The position numbers and the translations under genes are program-made. A stretch of DNA of 64,000 nucleotides from Ilyonectria destructans. Taxonomy: Eukaryota; Ascomycota; Sordariomycetes; Hypocreales; Nectriaceae. A model generated the notes under the pieces. That model was not told the DNA's origin, made no database searches, and worked only from the letters and a program-made list of their open reading frames with translations. Positions 9,695-21,900 of this stretch are shown in pieces; the first letter of the stretch is position 1, and every line of letters begins with the position of its first letter. Location of the stretch: NCBI GenBank assembly GCA_020740775.1, contig JAHEWK010000016.1, forward strand, positions 806,001 to 870,000. The letters run 5' to 3'.

Positions 9695-11103
9695 GGTAAC
9701 GTTTCTCGAGCTTGCGTTGGTTGATATAGGTTCGTGTGATTTATTGTGTTCTTTTCACGAGAAATGGATGACAAAAAAGGAAGAAGGTGATTCGGAGCGG
9801 GGATGCCCCTCATATATTGACCTCGTTACGAAGATTGCGGCCTTTCGCGTCATCCCTTGCGGCCTCGTGATGGTGTGATGCTAACCACACGTCATTGTCT
9901 ATGAACGGCAGGGTTCGATTGGAACTGCTCGACCGTCGTCGCGATGCCCCTCACACCACAGTGCAAGGTGGCGTTCAGATACAAACGGTTTATGTCATCG
10001 GAATGGCCATTCGTGGAACACAGTTCTCGTTGTACTGTGTCGACTGGTATCCCAAAGTCAATCCTGCCCCCTACTTCCGAAGCTTCCTACGGAGCTGCCA
10101 ATGTCCAATCTCCCAACTTTATTGTGACACGACTGACGTGGTGTTACCTCAGCAGGCTCCCATGGCTCCCATGGCTCATCCAGCAAAGATTGAGATTGGT
10201 CCAAGTCACGGGTTGTTATGTCACTGACGAGTGTCGATTCGCCCATTCCTCGTAGCATTGAGAATTTTTCAAGCTTGGCGAAAAATGTTTGCATCCCCGC
10301 CAGCTGATGGAATAGACGTGTTCCGTAGCAATCTTTATTTGGCCTATTGATATCTTAGTCTTAGTGACAAAGATTACGATAGGCAGTTGGCCGCTCTTGG
10401 GGCCAATATACCTTTATCGAAAGAACACCAAGGACATGGAATCTGGATCCTTCTGCTTGAATGACCAGCCACATTCCGGACGGTTCCACTATATCACTAC
10501 TGTACCAATCAATGTGGCCCATAACTTGGCAACGCCTCTGCGCCAAAAGGATCATGGCTTGCAGGAAGAGATGAACATTGTATCTCGAGCCTCCTGACAA
10601 CATATCAAGCGTTGTACCTGCATCTTCCGGCGGCTCAAAACAAGGCGAAATTTAATTGCTAATGATATCCAAGGGCTCTGATCTCATCAATTACCCTAGT
10701 GCCCGCAATCCCCAGTTTTTTTCGTGGAGCAAGAGTCAAAATGAAGTAATGCTGCTCGTTCCAAGACTCGCCAAGTGAGGCTGTGCACCGTGCCGTGTAG
10801 GCCGTGCCGGATAGCCGCCATTTGGTCCACCACCAAGCATTAGGGCTGATACAGCCTCGCGGATGTTGATCTTGGCGAGTGGAGATGCTTACGTGTAGGA
10901 TGCAAACATCTCTGCTCTGAAATCGACCTCCATTCTTCCCGAAGACATCGTGTATCTGGTGGGCTAGCTGTGTCAACACCACCACCGTCTCCAGCGTCCA
11001 CGTCGAGCAATCCCTCCACTTTCCAACCAGGGACCGCTGTCTGCATTGGCCTGGAGCCCCGCAGTGAATCAGCTTATCGACACTAGTCTGCCGAAACGTC
11101 GGA
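9695..11103. other. Intergenic, 1.4 kb
   Basis: This lies between the divergent 76-aa gene and the Ist2-like gene. Several frames stay open by chance, but none has conserved-looking sequence or splice structure. A small direct repeat (CTCCCATGG twice) lies near 10157-10175. No RNA gene is recognised. Confidence 0.4.
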
Positions 11104-13438
11104 ATGGCTGCTCCAAACGCAAAGCCGCCGCCGCAGCTCTCGACGACGTGCAATGACAAGTACGTCGTTTTGTATGCTTTCGACGACGCAGGTGTGTATC
11201 TGAACTCGCCCAATTAACTCGGCTAATATCCTATAGACCATAATGAAGCCATTGAGGAGTTCAAAACTCTGCTCCAAGATCTGGAAGAGACCGGGCTTCA
11301 CACCGAGGTCAGACCCGGCTACGGCCAATCACTCCTCGTCTTTGTGAAGGCACCACGGGAGCTCCTAGGAAACGCCGTTCACAAGTCTCGGTATATTTCC
11401 AGTCACACATAGCTCTTGCAAATTAATGCTAATCAAGAGTAGGGTCAAGGACTGGCTGTATGGGATCACGCCCAATCATCCCGGGGGGGACAAGAATACC
11501 GTGGTCAAGGGAAACTATGAAGCCGAAGACATCCTTTCCGTCTATCACCTCGTCAGTTGGCCCAAGGAGCTCGGCGGCGCAGGTATCACACCAGGAGTGG
11601 GAAAGTGGGAACGCGTACAGTCCATCTTTCCACTGCACAATACCGAAGTCAACCAGTCCTTGCTCCGGCATCTAAGCAAGAGAATTTTCCTGTCGCCCGA
11701 AGATCTTGACTCTATTCGGGATTTGCTCGGATCCAAGGTAAGAATCGACAACTACCCTTCTGCGCCCGCCCTTGGCAATTAATTCTCATTGTCCGTACAG
11801 GTGGCATTCTATTTCGCCTTCATCCAAACCTACCTTCTCTTCCTGTCCATTCCCGCCGTCACGGGTGTCATTGCGTGGCTCTGGCTTCCTCGCTACTCCT
11901 TGGCGTACGGCATCCTCACAAGTGTCTGGTGCGCTGTGTTCCTGGAGTATTGGAAGATCACGGAGGTGGATCTGAGCCTTCGATGGGGAGTACAGGGAAT
12001 TCAAACCGTCAAAGTCACAAGGCCTCAGTTCAAGTATGAGAAGGTCTACGTCGATGCAGGCGGTCGCACGCACCATTATTTCCCGAAGTGGAAGCAAATC
12101 AGCCGCCAGCTGCTCCAAATCCCTTTCTTGCTCTTTGCGATGATTGCCCTCGGAACTGCCATTGTATCAGTCTTTGCCATCGAGATTCTGATATCAGAGA
12201 CTTATGCCGGTCCCTATAAGTTCTATCTTGTACGTTTTGGGTTGCTTCTTGGCCCCACATCTTCGCTAATCAATTTCAAGGAATATCTACCAACGATTTT
12301 ACTGGCAGTCTCACTTCCTTACATCACAACGGCGCTCGAAGACTCGGCTACGTGGATGACCAACTTCGAGAATCATCGTACTGCGGATCACCACGAGATG
12401 TCACTCACCCAGAAGATCTTCGTCCTCAACATGTGCACCAACTACTTGCCAATCTTCCTCACAGCTTTCATCTACATCCCATTCGGCGATGACGTTGTCC
12501 CCAGACTAGAGGGTGTACTCCAAAAGCTTCTCGCCACTGTTGGGCAAAAGTTCACCAACGTACCTTTCCGAGTCGACTCGGACCGGCTCAAAAATGAAGT
12601 CATTGCCCTCACAGTCACAGGCCAGTTGTCTAGTTTCTTCGAAGAAAACATCATGCCGTTGCTGAAGCACAAGCTTTCTAGGTGGTACCGCGACTACCGC
12701 GAGTATCGTTCCCAGGAAGCCACCCTTCTTTCGATTGTTCCCGACGAACCCAATGAGGCAGAGTTTCTGGCAAGGTGTCGGGATGAAGCAACGTTGCCTC
12801 TCTACAATGTGCAGGATGACATCTCGGAGATTGTACTCCAGTTCGGTTACCTAGCTTTGTTCTCGCCGGTGTGGCCCATAATTCCCATCGGCTTCCTCAT
12901 CAACAATTGGATTGAACTTCGGTCGGACTTTGCCAAGATATCCATTGAGCATCAACGACCTGCTCCAGTCCGGGCTGATGGCATCGGGCCTTGGATTTAC
13001 TCTCTCGACACCCTCACCTGGCTCGGTAGCATTTCCACCGCAGCGATCGTGCATCTCTTCAGCACGGATAAGTTTGGAGATGGAAGCTGGGCCATGCTGC
13101 CAGTTACGGTCTTCATCAGTGAACATGTCCTGCTTCTCCTCCGTGTGCTCGTCCGCTCGATTTTGCATCAAGCTGGTTCCGAAAGGATCCGAGAAGACCG
13201 AAACCAACGATACGCCAACCGTGTGCGGCACCTGGAAGAGATGGAAGCGACCAAACGTGCTGGATTGGGATTGAGTGTGGCGGAAAGGGAGCGAAGGAAG
13301 TCAATCCTCGTAACAGGCAACGATGTCTTTTGGACAAAACAGGTTGAAGATGGCGCATCTGAGGCCTTTGGTGTGGATTTGATTAGACAGGTAAAACGCT
13401 GCGAAGAATCAAGGAGTCAGGAGCCCAAGATAGATTAG
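11104..13438 (+). CDS. Anoctamin/TMEM16-family protein, Ist2-like ER-plasma membrane tether
   Basis: Five exons: 11104-11191, 11237-11390, 11443-11737, 11801-12229 and 12281-13438 (2124 nt, 707 aa). Introns are 45, 52, 63 and 51 bp; the last is in frame without a stop but has GTACGT, CTAAT and CAAG signals and interrupts a conserved transmembrane region, so I treat it as spliced. The N-terminal cytosolic part carries the fungal Ist2 signature: YVVLYAF, SLLVFVKAP, SRVKDWLYGI and WPKELGGAGITPG. It is followed by about eight to ten membrane spans and the anoctamin core (LQFGYLALFSPVWPIIP). A basic helical segment (ERIREDRNQRYANR) and the DVFWTKQVEDGASEA block lie near the C-terminus. In yeast, Ist2 sits in the ER and contacts the plasma membrane; in some aspergilli relatives act as lipid scramblases. 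Assignment to the family is firm; channel or scramblase activity is not decided by sequence. Confidence 0.9.
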
Positions 13439-15199
13439 CACGATGTACGAAGACTGGCGGAGGAGGTTCAACAGCTTCAATGGTGTCTAGGCATCCCTGC
13501 ACGGTACAATCTGCGACGGATTAACTAGGCAATAGGGGCCTCATAGAAGCTTTCCTCTAAAAAATGAAGAATCGAAAAGCAATTCTTATGTACGTACTGT
13601 AGTGCACTTTAGGTTAACAGTAAGTAAACACTGTTAGGAGAATAAGAACTGAACATGAGTGCATTACCTAAATACTGAGTACTGAAGGTCTTATGGGCTT
13701 ATTGGAGCACCTAGATAGATTCCTCAACACGATGCAGCCGAGGCATCCGCAACTTATCCGCAAATCGAAAAGAAGCCAATTCTTTCAATCGGTTGGGAAC
13801 CGACGACCTTTTACGCGACCCAACCTGACCAAGGCCGTCGCGAAGGTCGCAGAGGCGGCGGCTAAACTATTCGAAACCAACCCCGGTCCTTACAGTGACG
13901 TCCGCGTGGATTTCCGCCAAGGAGATCGACGAAACCTCTTTAGGCCATGTGGAAGCGGTCGCGACGGTGACAACCACGTCCTTCATTCATCGAACATGGA
14001 TGCGCTCGGGGACCACGGCCTTTTTGGGAATTTTGACAGCAATTTTACAGATCCCCGAGCATTGCTAGCTCATAGTGTCGTCGGTATTGCGGACTGTACT
14101 TTGAGAATCGGTCAATTGATATTCTGGCTTCCTGTGCCGGATCAATTAGATTGAGCGGTTTCGGGGCCACCACCTACTTCCTATGCATAAGAGTTTCGTT
14201 TAAAGTCAAACTCTCAGGGGACCGAATCATTGTTTTCCTGGCTGTTTTCGTCTGACCCTTTCTACCGTTTTCATGGCGTTTGCCGCCCGATCGGTAGATC
14301 CACCCACCTGTTACATTACGAGACCCCGGTCGTTGAAGCCCCTGCGAACATCAAAATTCCACCAATCGCTTTTTCCAGCATTCGCCAAGAGGAGGAGTCG
14401 AGATCTGCTTCCCCCAAACTCTCGCGTACGGGTCTTGGAGTTTTCGCGTGCAATTGAGGTCGAGGCGTGGTTGACATCTTATGCGATATACCAGCGAACA
14501 ACTCAATCGCGGGGCTTGTACCCAGCAGGATCAACCATTCCATGATCCAAAAGATCGGATGACTTTTCCCCTGTCTTCGCCATAATCGGTTCCAAGGGGC
14601 TGGATCCCGAATAGGACTCGTAGTCCGAGCTCTGAGACGTTCCGCGTGCCTGACAGACAGGGTTGTCGCGAAGAGCCTCACGGCAGCGCAGACCCGGTTG
14701 GCCGAATTGTTGCGTCTCAACCCGCCCCGTAGGGATCGCCTCGGTATGGAAACGCCCAGATACTCGTTCCTGGTCCAAAGGCAGGCCCCATCGCGGCCCC
14801 AGGCGGTTACGACAGCCACTAGTTTCAGAATCCGGCATCCAACCGACATCGTGGCTCTCCCCTGAGGCCGGCGAGATTTCCCAGCAATTGTCGACAAGCA
14901 AGGATCAAGGTCAAGAGGGGCATCGGAAATGGCAGCTTGGAGACCAAGTCCATAAAGGCTTGCTCGTCCTCTCTCCATCTCCTGTTCTGGCTTTCTTCTC
15001 ATCCCATTCTCTTGCTTCAAGGTTCCAGTCTCTTCTCCGCTGCAGCTGTCGCTTGCGCCATTCTTTTCTTCGTCTCTACGAGTCCATTCATTGCAAGCCC
15101 TGGTGGTTAGCTTTTTTAAAGTTTCAGTCTCTACTATTCCTACTCCAACCCCAAACCACCAACCCTCTTTCCAGAACTTCAACGTCAACTCATCTCATC
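13439..15199. other. Intergenic, 1.8 kb, including the AA9 leader
   Basis: An open frame at 13693-14154 has no recognisable domain or splice context and is not called. From about 14960 to 15199 the plus strand is pyrimidine-rich, as in 5' untranslated leaders of strongly expressed fungal genes; it leads into the AA9 start codon. Confidence 0.4.
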
Positions 15200-16309
15200 A
15201 TGCGTTCCTCATTCACCTCCCTCCTGGCCGTTGCCGCCACCATCCCTGCCGCTCTGGCTCATTACAACTTCGAGTCTCTCATTGTCAATGGCAACACTAC
15301 CGGCGCTTATGAGTATGTTCGCCAGACCACCAACTCCAACTCTCCCATCGCCGATGTGACCTCCGAGAACATGGTTTGCAACCAGGGCGGCCTCGACGCC
15401 GATATCATGGCCAAGACCAACACCCACAGTGTCTCTCCCGGTGATGAAGTTGGCTTTGCAGTCAATGTGGAGATTGGTCACCCCGGCCCCCTGGCTGTCT
15501 ACATGAGCAAGGCTCCCGATGGCACCGAAGCCAACGCCTACAAGGGTGATGGCGACTGGTTCAAGGTGTACTCGCTTACCACCAGCGATATCACTGATGC
15601 CGGTCTCCAGTGGGCTACCTACGTTAACAACGCTGGTATTCACAACTTCACCTTCGCCCTCCCTGATACTCTGGCGCCCGGAAACTACCTGATGCGTGCT
15701 GAGCACATTGCTCTCCACGCCGCCGGTTCCGAGGGCGGTGCCCAGTTCTACATCGGCTGTGCCCAGCTCAAGGTCGAGGGATCTGGCACTGGCACTCCCA
15801 CCGACGTTGTCTCGTTCCCCGGTGCCTACGACGGCTCGGAGCCCGGTATCCTCATCAACCTCTACTACCCTGCTCCCACCAGCTACACTGCTCCCGGCCC
15901 TGCCGTCTGGCCCAAGAACTGCGAGGACCACACTGCCAACTTTGAAGGCCAGACCAGCGACGGTGACTGCACTGGCAGTGACGCGAGCGACTCCGGCTCC
16001 GACAGCTCTGCCAGCGATACTCCCGTTGCTGCCACTTCTGCTGCCGCCGCTGCCTCTTCCACTGTCGCTGTCGTCGCTACCAGCACTCCCGCTGCTGCTG
16101 AGAACACTCCCGCCGCGACCACTCCCGCTGCGGTCCCCGTCACCACCGCCGTTGAGCAGGTTGCTTCCAGCGCCGTCGTGTCTGAGGCCCCTGCTGCCAC
16201 CGCCACCACCTCGCCCACCACCTGCGCCGCCAAGCGAAGCCTCCGCAAGGCTCAGCGTGCCGCCAAGCGTGCTGCCAAGCGCGCTCTTAAGGAGAAGCGA
16301 GCGCTCTAA
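15200..16309 (+). CDS. Secreted AA9 lytic polysaccharide monooxygenase with Lys/Arg-rich C-terminal tail
   Basis: An intronless gene of 369 aa. The start at 15200 gives a 20-residue signal peptide (cleavage after ...AALA), exposing His21 as the N-terminal residue (HYNFESL), which is required for the copper histidine brace. The second brace histidine is His94 in VEIGHPGPLAVYM. The GNYLMRAEHIALH and GAQFYIGCAQLKV blocks supply the remaining conserved core, including the axial Tyr. The enzyme oxidatively cleaves cellulose or related glucans outside the cell. After the catalytic domain (to about residue 255) comes a low-complexity Ser/Ala/Thr/Pro linker, but there is no CBM1 cellulose-binding module. 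The protein instead ends in about 25 residues alternating Lys/Arg and Ala, which is unusual for a secreted enzyme. The pyrimidine-rich leader suggests strong inducible expression. Confidence 0.92.
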   Translation: MRSSFTSLLAVAATIPAALAHYNFESLIVNGNTTGAYEYVRQTTNSNSPIADVTSENMVCNQGGLDADIMAKTNTHSVSPGDEVGFAVNVEIGHPGPLAVYMSKAPDGTEANAYKGDGDWFKVYSLTTSDITDAGLQWATYVNNAGIHNFTFALPDTLAPGNYLMRAEHIALHAAGSEGGAQFYIGCAQLKVEGSGTGTPTDVVSFPGAYDGSEPGILINLYYPAPTSYTAPGPAVWPKNCEDHTANFEGQTSDGDCTGSDASDSGSDSSASDTPVAATSAAAAASSTVAVVATSTPAAAENTPAATTPAAVPVTTAVEQVASSAVVSEAPAATATTSPTTCAAKRSLRKAQRAAKRAAKRALKEKRAL

Positions 16310-17119
16310 GTTATTTTATGAGTTCTCGAGATGTTTTGATTGAAGGGGCTGCTACCTGAAGCAAGGTACATGTTTTCTTGTAAATAGTGGTGATCGCTGT
16401 CACTGTATGCCAGTGCAAGCCTATGTATAAATATGAAAGAAACCAATATCGGTCTTTGTTTAACACCGAAATAACAAACTGTTTGTTGTACATGGATGAG
16501 TGACATACGTCGATCACGAAACGGACAAGTTTCATTTCGTGTTTGAAACGACAGCTAAAACAGGAAACCTGTTTAAGTTTCTTAAGTTGACGCCCTCCGA
16601 AATACTTGGTAACACATAAATGAGAGCATAGTAATCGACACCGGAGAAAAGGTATCGAGTACTTCCGTTTCTTAAATAATCTTGACTGATACGGTGAAGT
16701 TGGTGCTACTTGTATATAACGTCGTGCCCTCGATAAATAGAGCTATCGACAAAGCAACTCATACACTTCCCATGGGTAACCCTAATGAGACTAAATGATA
16801 GCATGTCTTTTATTATAGAGATTTAATTTACAATGGAGACTTACTTTTTAATAAAATAACAAATATGATGAGCCTTTAACTAATACTCTCTTGATGTTTT
16901 CGTTTCGATCGACCTACCCTATACTATTTTCGCGCAGCGCCATGTCCAACGCCCGAAACAACGCCAAGGCGAATAAGCAGCCACAAAGAGGCAGCAGCCC
17001 AAAGTCTCACCTCTTAACATTCCACAACTCAGCTCTTCTATCGATCATCATCCCTTACCAGCTCTTCAACCATCGATTCCTCTGTCAGGAGGTTGCTCTT
17101 GACACCGTGATACGTTAAC
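16310..17119. other. Intergenic, AT-rich
   Basis: The 3' flank of the AA9 gene and the promoter of the monooxygenase gene. The part from 16380 to 16880 is strongly AT-rich. No gene is recognised. Confidence 0.4.
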
Positions 17120-18984
17120 ATGGACACCTCGAACGTGCACGTCGCCGTCGTTGGCGCCGGTAAGTCAATCAGCCCGGGCAAGGCTGTCCACAAACCCTAC
17201 TGACTGCGACTAAGGGCCCGCGGGTCTCGGCGCCATCAAGGCGATGCTGGACGAGGGCTTCAATGTCACTGGCTTTGAGCGACGGCCAGATGCTGGCGGC
17301 TTGTGGGCCTTTTCGGAGAATCCCCAGTTCACCTCCGCGACGGAGAGTACCAAGGCACAGTTGAGCAAGTTCATGGTGAGTACTGGCGCTTTGGACATCG
17401 AGGATCACAGACTGAGGTAAATAGTTACCGTTTACTGATTTCCCGATGCCGGATGGTATGTTCATCTTCCGACGATCCAAAGGTTGAGCTAACGCGCTGG
17501 TAGACTTTCCGCTCCACCCCAACTCTGCAGACCTGGCTACGTATTATCAGAGCTACGCGAAGCATTTTGACCTTTTGAAAAGAATTGTCTTCAATGCCTC
17601 CGTCGGTTCTTTGACAAGGACCGAAGATGGAACCAAGTGGGCTCTCCTGGTTGAAGGCGAGGCCTCGCCGAGAGTGTTTGACAAGGTCATTGTGGCTACG
17701 GGCACAGAGGTCACTGCCAGCGTCCCCGAGATAGAAGGGCTCGATCTATTTAAGGGTCGCTTTCTCCACAGCCAAGAGTACAAGAGGTACGAATTCGTGG
17801 CTGACTTTGTTCGTCTGTTACTGAACTCCATCTAGACCGGAAGCCTTTGCTGGTCAAAACGTCGTCATCATCGGCCAAGGAAACACAGCGGGAGACTGCG
17901 CAGTGGTATGGCATTCCCCAGTATCAATGAATAATCCTCAGATGACAATGTATCATGTTCGGCTGAACCTAACGACTCGCAGGATCTTGCTTCACACTCG
18001 TCCAAGGTGTACTGGTCGCATCGCCGCGGCGCACTAGTCGTGCCGCGACTCATCAACGGTGTCCGCTTCGACTCGTTCGCATCGTGGAAGAAGACGCGCG
18101 TGGGATTTTGGGTCAGCAAGGCGATGCCGGCCTTCCACCGATGGATGTTTGACATGTTCTTCTCGTGGATGGTCCAGGCGGTCTGGGGCGACCTCGACCC
18201 TCAGTGGCGGCTCGACAGGAATGCCTACTATGCGACTACCATCTCTGGAATAGTGATCAACGACGATATCATTCCAACGCTGCGGGATGGGCGTGTCGAA
18301 TCAACAGCGGGCGTTCGCAAAATTGTCGGACCTCGCTCAGTGGAGTTGGATGATGGGACTGTCCTTGAGGATGTCGATACCATCATCGCATGCACGGGTT
18401 ATCTCAACACGCTCCATGTGCTTGACGGCATCGTAAACTACTCGCAGCCGCATCCCGACGTCAGACCAATAGCAGATCTGTACCAGGGCATCTTTCCCCT
18501 TGGATACACCGACTCACTGGCGTGTCTCAACTATGCCATCGTCATGGAAATTGCCACGACATGCAGAGAGTTATCGTCGATGGCCATCGCGCAGGTCTGG
18601 GCCGGCAAGTCGAAGCTCCCACCGGCGGAGGAAATGGAAGCCCAAGTACGCGAGCACCAGACCTGGTTCGTTAACCTATCGCTCGAGACGCCGCTCCCGA
18701 TAATAGAGGGCACCACCGAGCCGCACGAGTGGCTCAAGTTTGTCAACGAAACGGCTGGCACGGGCGTTTATGAGCATCTTGGCTGGACGCTTCAGGGCAT
18801 TCGATTCGCCATTAGGGAGCCCAGACTCTCGTTAATGATGCAGTGGGGAGTGAACACACCGCACATCTATCGGGTGTTCGAGACAGGCAAACGCAAGGCG
18901 TGGGATGGGGCACGGGAGGCGATCAAGCACGTTAATCATTTGAGTGACATTGACCTTGCCGACGCCAAGTCGAAGACTTCTTAA
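17120..18984 (+). CDS. Flavin-containing monooxygenase
   Basis: Six exons: 17120-17159, 17215-17375, 17425-17455 (31 nt), 17504-17786, 17836-17905 and 17983-18984 (1587 nt, 528 aa). Introns are 48-77 bp, several with CTAAC branch sites. The FAD-binding Rossmann motif VAVVGAGPAGLGAI is at residues 8-21 and is split by intron 1. PFTDFPMPDDFPLHPN follows the tiny third exon. The FMO signature region reads FKGRFLHSQEYK, the NADPH-binding motif is VVIIGQGNTAGDCA, and the late FAD-contact motif is DTIIACTGY. The enzyme uses NADPH and O2 to oxygenate a nucleophilic N or S, or as a Baeyer-Villiger-type reaction; the substrate cannot be told. There is no signal peptide or membrane anchor. No other biosynthetic genes lie nearby, so a cluster role is not indicated. 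Confidence 0.9.
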
Positions 18985-21900
18985 TTCGAGTGTCAACACG
19001 GTGTTTGGACTGAGTTTGACCGAGTTTAGTTTGGAGGGTTCAGTTGGCTATTGGATATGGGCTTTGGGCGGGTATTGTTTTGAGTCAAATGGGTTACTTT
19101 GCGCAATAACAATTGAATTAAATCACATCGAAAAAATGCGCGCAGATACCAGCCAACTCGAGTTCCCGGGCATCAGTTCGGTCTGAGAAGTCTCGGGATA
19201 CTCTCCACCTAGATCGTGGCCTTGGGCTTACGCCAAGCAGAAAGGGGCTGTCGTGAAATTAGCTGAGGAGTTTGTTGACGAAATCGCTGACGAGTTGCAG
19301 GGGTTATACGACAATTGTAGACGGGGTTGGAGTACAGGCGACTGTGTTAACAGAGCAGCCAGTCATCTGAGAGCTCTCGTAGGTTGTTGAATACGTTGAC
19401 CTAATTGCTTTACATACATTTCATAGATGTATTCAGCTGATGGCCAATCCTCCGTTGACCGGCCCCTAGCGCATTTTGCTCTTCTCAAGCGACGCCGCCA
19501 GGACCAAGAATTAGCGGGGAAGGTTAAAGTTGGCAAGGCAGAAAGAGAGAACAAGGAAATTAGAAGGATCTAGCGACTAGCTCAGCAGATCGTTGGCCTT
19601 GCCCCTAGGCGCTGAGGGAAAATGCGCTGCCCTGACTCGCCAAGGGGAAAGCTTCCAGAAACGAAACGCGCGGACACCATGTTAGCATCGCGCCCAGTTT
19701 ACTTGCTTTGTTGAAAGCTAGACCCCTACGACAGGATCATGCCCCTTGAGGAAGGATCGACGCTCCCAGCTGCACGGTGAGCTCTGGCGAAGGAGCTAAG
19801 CATAGGGCTGAAGTTACGTATCGGAATGTCATTTGAGCCCCAATTGATGCGCTGCGACGTATAAATGACCGCTATATCTTTTGACGTCGGACAGAAGAGC
19901 GAGGGCGACATCGGCAGGCCGAGTCAGGTTGCCAAGGCCGTGTTGGTGTCGCAACTTGCCTGTCTTCTCTTGGCGAGTCCAGCTAGCCATTGTGCGGCAC
20001 AGGTCACCCACGGATATGGAACACACCGACAAGCGGCGCCGAAGAGCTACCGCTTTGGTTCAATGGGAACTAACTGCCACCGTCGACCTACTTGGCAATG
20101 CTACAGAGTAGTAACTGCCCTACGAGGGTAGCATCGATGAATCTAAAGGGAACCGGCCCGGTTATGGACTATTAGACGAGTGATGGAGAATGGCGCATTT
20201 GGGAAGCGCCGGGCCTGACCGGGACTCTAGTCGCTTATGTGAACTCCTCGTATATGGCATGGTGGAAGATTCCTGTCCTGCCAGAGCGGTCCATGGAATG
20301 GCCTGGCTTGGGAGAGACGAGGAGGTTGAATCAGCGCACTCGGCAGTCACACAGAACGCGAAGCACCTGACGGAGGGTTGCATCGGAGGGTTGGCAGATG
20401 CCAGGCACAACGCTTAGACTTCGCTGGGCGGCAGGGATAAAGGCGATAGCCAAGAGGAGGGTGTGAGGGAGGGTCGTTCCATTCGTACGATGGGTGGACT
20501 CGACACCCAACCAGCGAACATGCCGTTGAAGCTCATTTAATCTGAATCGGCATCTGCTAGGATGGAAAAGGAGGGAACCAGTGAGGTGAGGCACGTCACC
20601 TTGAGGTCCAGGTCTAGACTCTCGGAGGACACGGAGGGGTGGTGGCGCCATCGAACATGGCGATCAGACTGTCAAACGGTGACAGATATAAGCCACGGTC
20701 AATTGTCATATCTGGTCGAAGCGGAGAGTCCTCGGCCATATGGGAACAGATGTCGGGATGCTTGACCAGGTGAGGGAAAGCCCCGTTGCAGGGGGGGCCA
20801 GATGTGGGATAGGACGGAGAGATTCGATAGCGTTTGCTAGGCCACGGGGACGCAGGTGAGACGGGGTGATGAAGAGACCCTCCACGATGGGATAGTGAAG
20901 AAGAGTGCATCCGTGTATGATTCGATGCGAGCGGAAAGACTATCAGATGAATTGATATTGATGGTGGATAGAATCAGTGAGAGAGACAGGACCGGGCATT
21001 TACGGTGGCCCTCGCTAGCGGATCATCCACTACTCTTTAGCACAGGGCCCACTGAACTTTGAGCGAGCGGCGGCGATGGCGCGGAATTGCACGGGATCGC
21101 CAACGACGGCGCCATCGACAACGTACGCGTACTCGGGAGCTCTACTATGTAGATACTGCACACAGTATTAGTTCAGATGAAAGAGCCCCTTAAACTCTGG
21201 ATGCGACGGCCGTCGTGGATCCCGTCCAAGCGCCGCCATGTAGCGAGTTGCGAGCAAAAGCGGAGGTTGCCCGCGCACCCAATGCCAGCTGCGCGGAGCT
21301 TTGGTTCCAGGGCCACGCCTCCGTTCGCACACCTGCGAGGGAAACCCGTTAGCGGTCCCGTCCACCATGGCCCACCCCTAGCGCAAAACTCCTAGCGACG
21401 GCTGCCCCTGTAGCGAGGTGGGCTCCATCCCTGGGTCCACTGGCAAGCCCCTGGCTGGTGCGTGCTGAACCACACCCACCCCCCCTAGCCCTAGGCTGCG
21501 GGGTTAGGGACCCTCGTGCGGTGAGCAAATGGATGGATCCCCATGCTTTTTTTGCGCCTCTGGGTCGTCTCGAATGCCCACCATGAAAGCGTTACGTTCG
21601 GTTTATGTAACAACATGACTTTTCTATGGCCAGCAACGCAGCTTTTCCACAATTCCCCCAGAGTGTGACTGTTCACACTGCTGTTTTCTTTTTTCCCCAG
21701 ATTCCGCAGAGATGGGAACGTCAGGTTCCCACCCAGACTCCATTTTCCCCAGACGGAAGGCGGGTTATACGTAAAGGTAGCCATGTCTATCTGGACGACA
21801 TGTCTCGGCCGGGCACGCAGGCCAAATCTGTAGATCGGAGCTTTCGGAACTTCGAGAAGGAAGGAAGAAGGGGTGGAGGGAATTAACTAAACGGGCTTTT

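Noticed and set aside
13693..14154. A 153-codon plus-strand frame between the Ist2-like and AA9 genes
   Set aside because: No domain, no splice context and no support for a start; kept as intergenic, though an orphan gene cannot be excluded.
14316..15188. A 290-codon minus-strand frame upstream of the AA9 gene
   Set aside because: Covers the promoter and leader of AA9, has low-complexity sequence and no recognisable family.
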